Assembly: GCA_946626795.1 (NCBI GenBank)
Contig: CAMOUZ010000054.1
Location: 1 to 7,322 of the forward strand
Length of the DNA stretch: 7,322 bases
Reading direction: 5' to 3'
Origin: an uncultured Clostridia bacterium
Lineage (GTDB): Bacteria; Bacillota; Clostridia; Christensenellales; CAG-1252
The first letter of the stretch is position 1, and every line of letters begins with the position of its first letter. Under the pieces are notes generated by a model, which saw only the letters and a list, made by a program, of their open reading frames with translations, was not told the origin of the DNA and ran no database searches. Position numbers and translations under genes: made by a program. Positions 5,635-7,322 of the stretch are shown in pieces.

Positions 5635-7322
5635 TTACAGCGCCCTTATGGACTCCACAGGCGATTTCTTCGCCGCGAAATACACGGGGAAGAAGGTGGC
5701 GATGAGGGAGATCACGATGGAGATGCCGAGGATCAAAGCGCCGTTGATCGGTCCGAAATGCAAGACTTGCATATTCAAGACTTCCGAGATGGAACGATTT
5801 AAGAAGAAGCAGACGAAGAAGGATCCCACGCAAGCGATCAAGAAGCAGATGATGGCGATGATGAAGGCTTCCGCATAGAAGATCTTGAAGACGTCCGAAC
5901 CTCTCGCACCCACGGCGCGCAGAATGCCGATGTCCTTTCTCTTCGCGGAGATGGACACCGAGATGAAGTTTAAGAGGAAGAGCGCCGCGATGAGTCCAAC
6001 GCCCAAGCCGACGTAAAGGAAGATTTTCTCCAGCATCTCTATGAGGTTCAGGAAATAATCCAAGCTCTCCATCACGTTATTGTCGATTCGATAGAAGACA
6101 GCGCCGTCCTCCGCATTCGCCACGGCGATCTGCTCGATGGAATTATTCGTGAGAGAGATGGCTTTATTATACTTCGCGCCCGCGGGCATCACGTAATCCG
6201 TCGTCTCCGCGCTATACCAAGAATATTCGTTCTCGTCTTTATTGATCACGCCATGCGCGGTGAGGAAGGACTCTTTCACACAGTACTCCGCGTTCGTCAT
6301 ATTCTCGATGTAGCCCACGACTTTGAGCTTGCCGTGCTCGCTCGCCTTATCGCAATAATAAATATATTGCACCAACTTCGACGAATCGAAAGTGAAGAAT
6401 GTCGCGGGGTCCGCCGTAAGTCCGAATCCTGTGAAGTACGTATCGATCTTCGTCTTCAACGCGGCGAAATCATCCGCCGAATAATCGTTATTCTTTAATC
6501 CGTTCACGATATCCCACGGATTCATTTCGTCCTCTTTCCCTGCGAAAGAATCGGAACCGAATCGACCGAGAGCTTTCTCGAGCAAAATTCCGTAGCGGCG
6601 CTGCGCATCTTCGGAAGCGAACCTCGCATTTATATAGCTTTCAAGCGCATTCCATTGCGCTGCGGTAGGCGCCGCCACCACATCGTCCTTAGACTTATTC
6701 GCATACGCATTGATGGCGTCGTAAGAAGCAAGGAAGCTCTCCTCTGCCGCCGTCTTGCTTTCTTTATTATAAACGTCCCAATAGATCATCTGTCCTGCGT
6801 TGTAGAGATAGTCTTTGTAGGCAAGCTTAGCGTACCATTTTTCGATATACTCAAAAACAGTTTTAATATGGCTGTTACCGTTATAAATATTGTTTCTCGC
6901 GATCCAATATTCGGTTTCGTCTTCGGAATACCCGATCTCCGTCAATGCGTCAGGGTCATATCTCACGTTCAGATCATACTGCCAAACCGCATTCCGTAAC
7001 ATATCATAATATCGATTCTCCGAGATGTAGATCTCGTCTTCATTAAAGGAAGTATCTGTCTTCACCGAGCCGTCCAAATTCTTAAAAACAAAACTCCCCG
7101 CATATTTCTCAAGGGTATTTTCCGTATAAAAACTCGAGCCGTCCCATTCTTCGATCCCATTCGTGGAAGGCGTGCTTTCCATACGAAGGGAAGTGACATA
7201 TTGCGACGGAATGTACGGTCCGGAACTCTCCTTCGGAATGTACTCCGAATAAGCGTCATAGAAATCCGCCGACACGTAGACAAGGGTCTCGTAGCCGTGC
7301 GAGATATAATCCATAAGTTTCG
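5635..7322 (-). CDS. FtsX/MacB-type ABC transporter permease, N-terminus beyond right edge
   Basis: C-terminal part of an ABC permease of the FtsX family (MacB-like topology); such proteins couple ATP hydrolysis in the cytoplasm to work on the outer side of the membrane, often export or signalling. The frame is open to the window edge. The ATG at 7314 is probably internal, because the family's first helix is missing and no ribosome binding site can be seen. Numbered from that Met, residues 1-425 look extracytoplasmic: polar, acidic, rich in Tyr, Asn and Asp. Three helices follow, near 430-454, 482-506 and 522-547. Between the first two lies SAKRKDIGILRAVGA (456-470), the typical FtsX cytoplasmic loop, and the protein ends with KKSPVESIRAL, a common family ending. 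The cognate ATPase is not in view; it may be fused at the N-terminus or encoded upstream. The hairpin array and terminator follow directly. Confidence 0.88.
   Translation of the reverse strand, partial: KLMDYISHGYETLVYVSADFYDAYSEYIPKESSGPYIPSQYVTSLRMESTPSTNGIEEWDGSSFYTENTLEKYAGSFVFKNLDGSVKTDTSFNEDEIYISENRYYDMLRNAVWQYDLNVRYDPDALTEIGYSEDETEYWIARNNIYNGNSHIKTVFEYIEKWYAKLAYKDYLYNAGQMIYWDVYNKESKTAAEESFLASYDAINAYANKSKDDVVAAPTAAQWNALESYINARFASEDAQRRYGILLEKALGRFGSDSFAGKEDEMNPWDIVNGLKNNDYSADDFAALKTKIDTYFTGFGLTADPATFFTFDSSKLVQYIYYCDKASEHGKLKVVGYIENMTNAEYCVKESFLTAHGVINKDENEYSWYSAETTDYVMPAGAKYNKAISLTNNSIEQIAVANAEDGAVFYRIDNNVMESLDYFLNLIEMLEKIFLYVGLGVGLIAALFLLNFISVSISAKRKDIGILRAVGARGSDVFKIFYAEAFIIAIICFLIACVGSFFVCFFLNRSISEVLNMQVLHFGPINGALILGISIVISLIATFFPVYFAAKKSPVESIRAL

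Noticed and set aside
5498..5878. 126-codon plus-strand frame across the hairpin array
   Set aside because: It spans the hairpins and the antisense of the permease C-terminus; composition is not protein-like and no ribosome binding site precedes it.

Overview
The window looks like a piece of a chromosome from a Bacillota bacterium, most likely an uncultured, moderately GC-rich Clostridia lineage. The reasons are strong GGAGG-type ribosome binding sites, sigma-A promoters close to consensus, a short CwlD-like cell-wall amidase (a type typical of spore formers), and Gram-positive-style ABC exporters. I see no phage, transposase, CRISPR, tRNA or rRNA sequence. The taxonomic placement is inference.

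Layout, left to right. (1) 1-220, minus strand: the start of a small unrecognised membrane protein that runs off the left edge, with its own promoter at 247-275. (2) 382-2684, minus strand: a two-gene ABC exporter operon. The ATPase (1974-2684) comes first, overlaps the permease (382-1977) by four bases, and is driven by a perfect TTGACA-17-TATAAT promoter. A weak terminator candidate lies at 327-356. (3) 2885-4267, plus strand: asparaginyl-tRNA synthetase (asnS), transcribed divergently from the ABC operon. (4) 4268-4731: a 464-base gap without a gene. It holds a 128-base nested inverted-repeat element, an AT-rich stretch, three DnaA boxes in one orientation, and a small palindrome. (5) 4732-5436, plus strand: a CwlD-like N-acetylmuramoyl-L-alanine amidase. 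(6) 5437-5634: a convergent gap packed with hairpins. It contains a terminator that reads best on the minus strand, plus an array of hairpins separated by AATTCA linkers. (7) 5635-7322, minus strand: the C-terminal part of an FtsX/MacB-type ABC permease that continues past the right edge.

The genes do not form one pathway. They are ordinary chromosomal housekeeping and envelope genes: a two-component exporter, translation, cell-wall hydrolysis, and a second ABC permease. The most interesting material is non-coding: the hairpin array at 5500-5634, the DnaA-box cluster at 4624-4664, and the branched inverted repeat at 4271-4398. I found no clearly new protein system.
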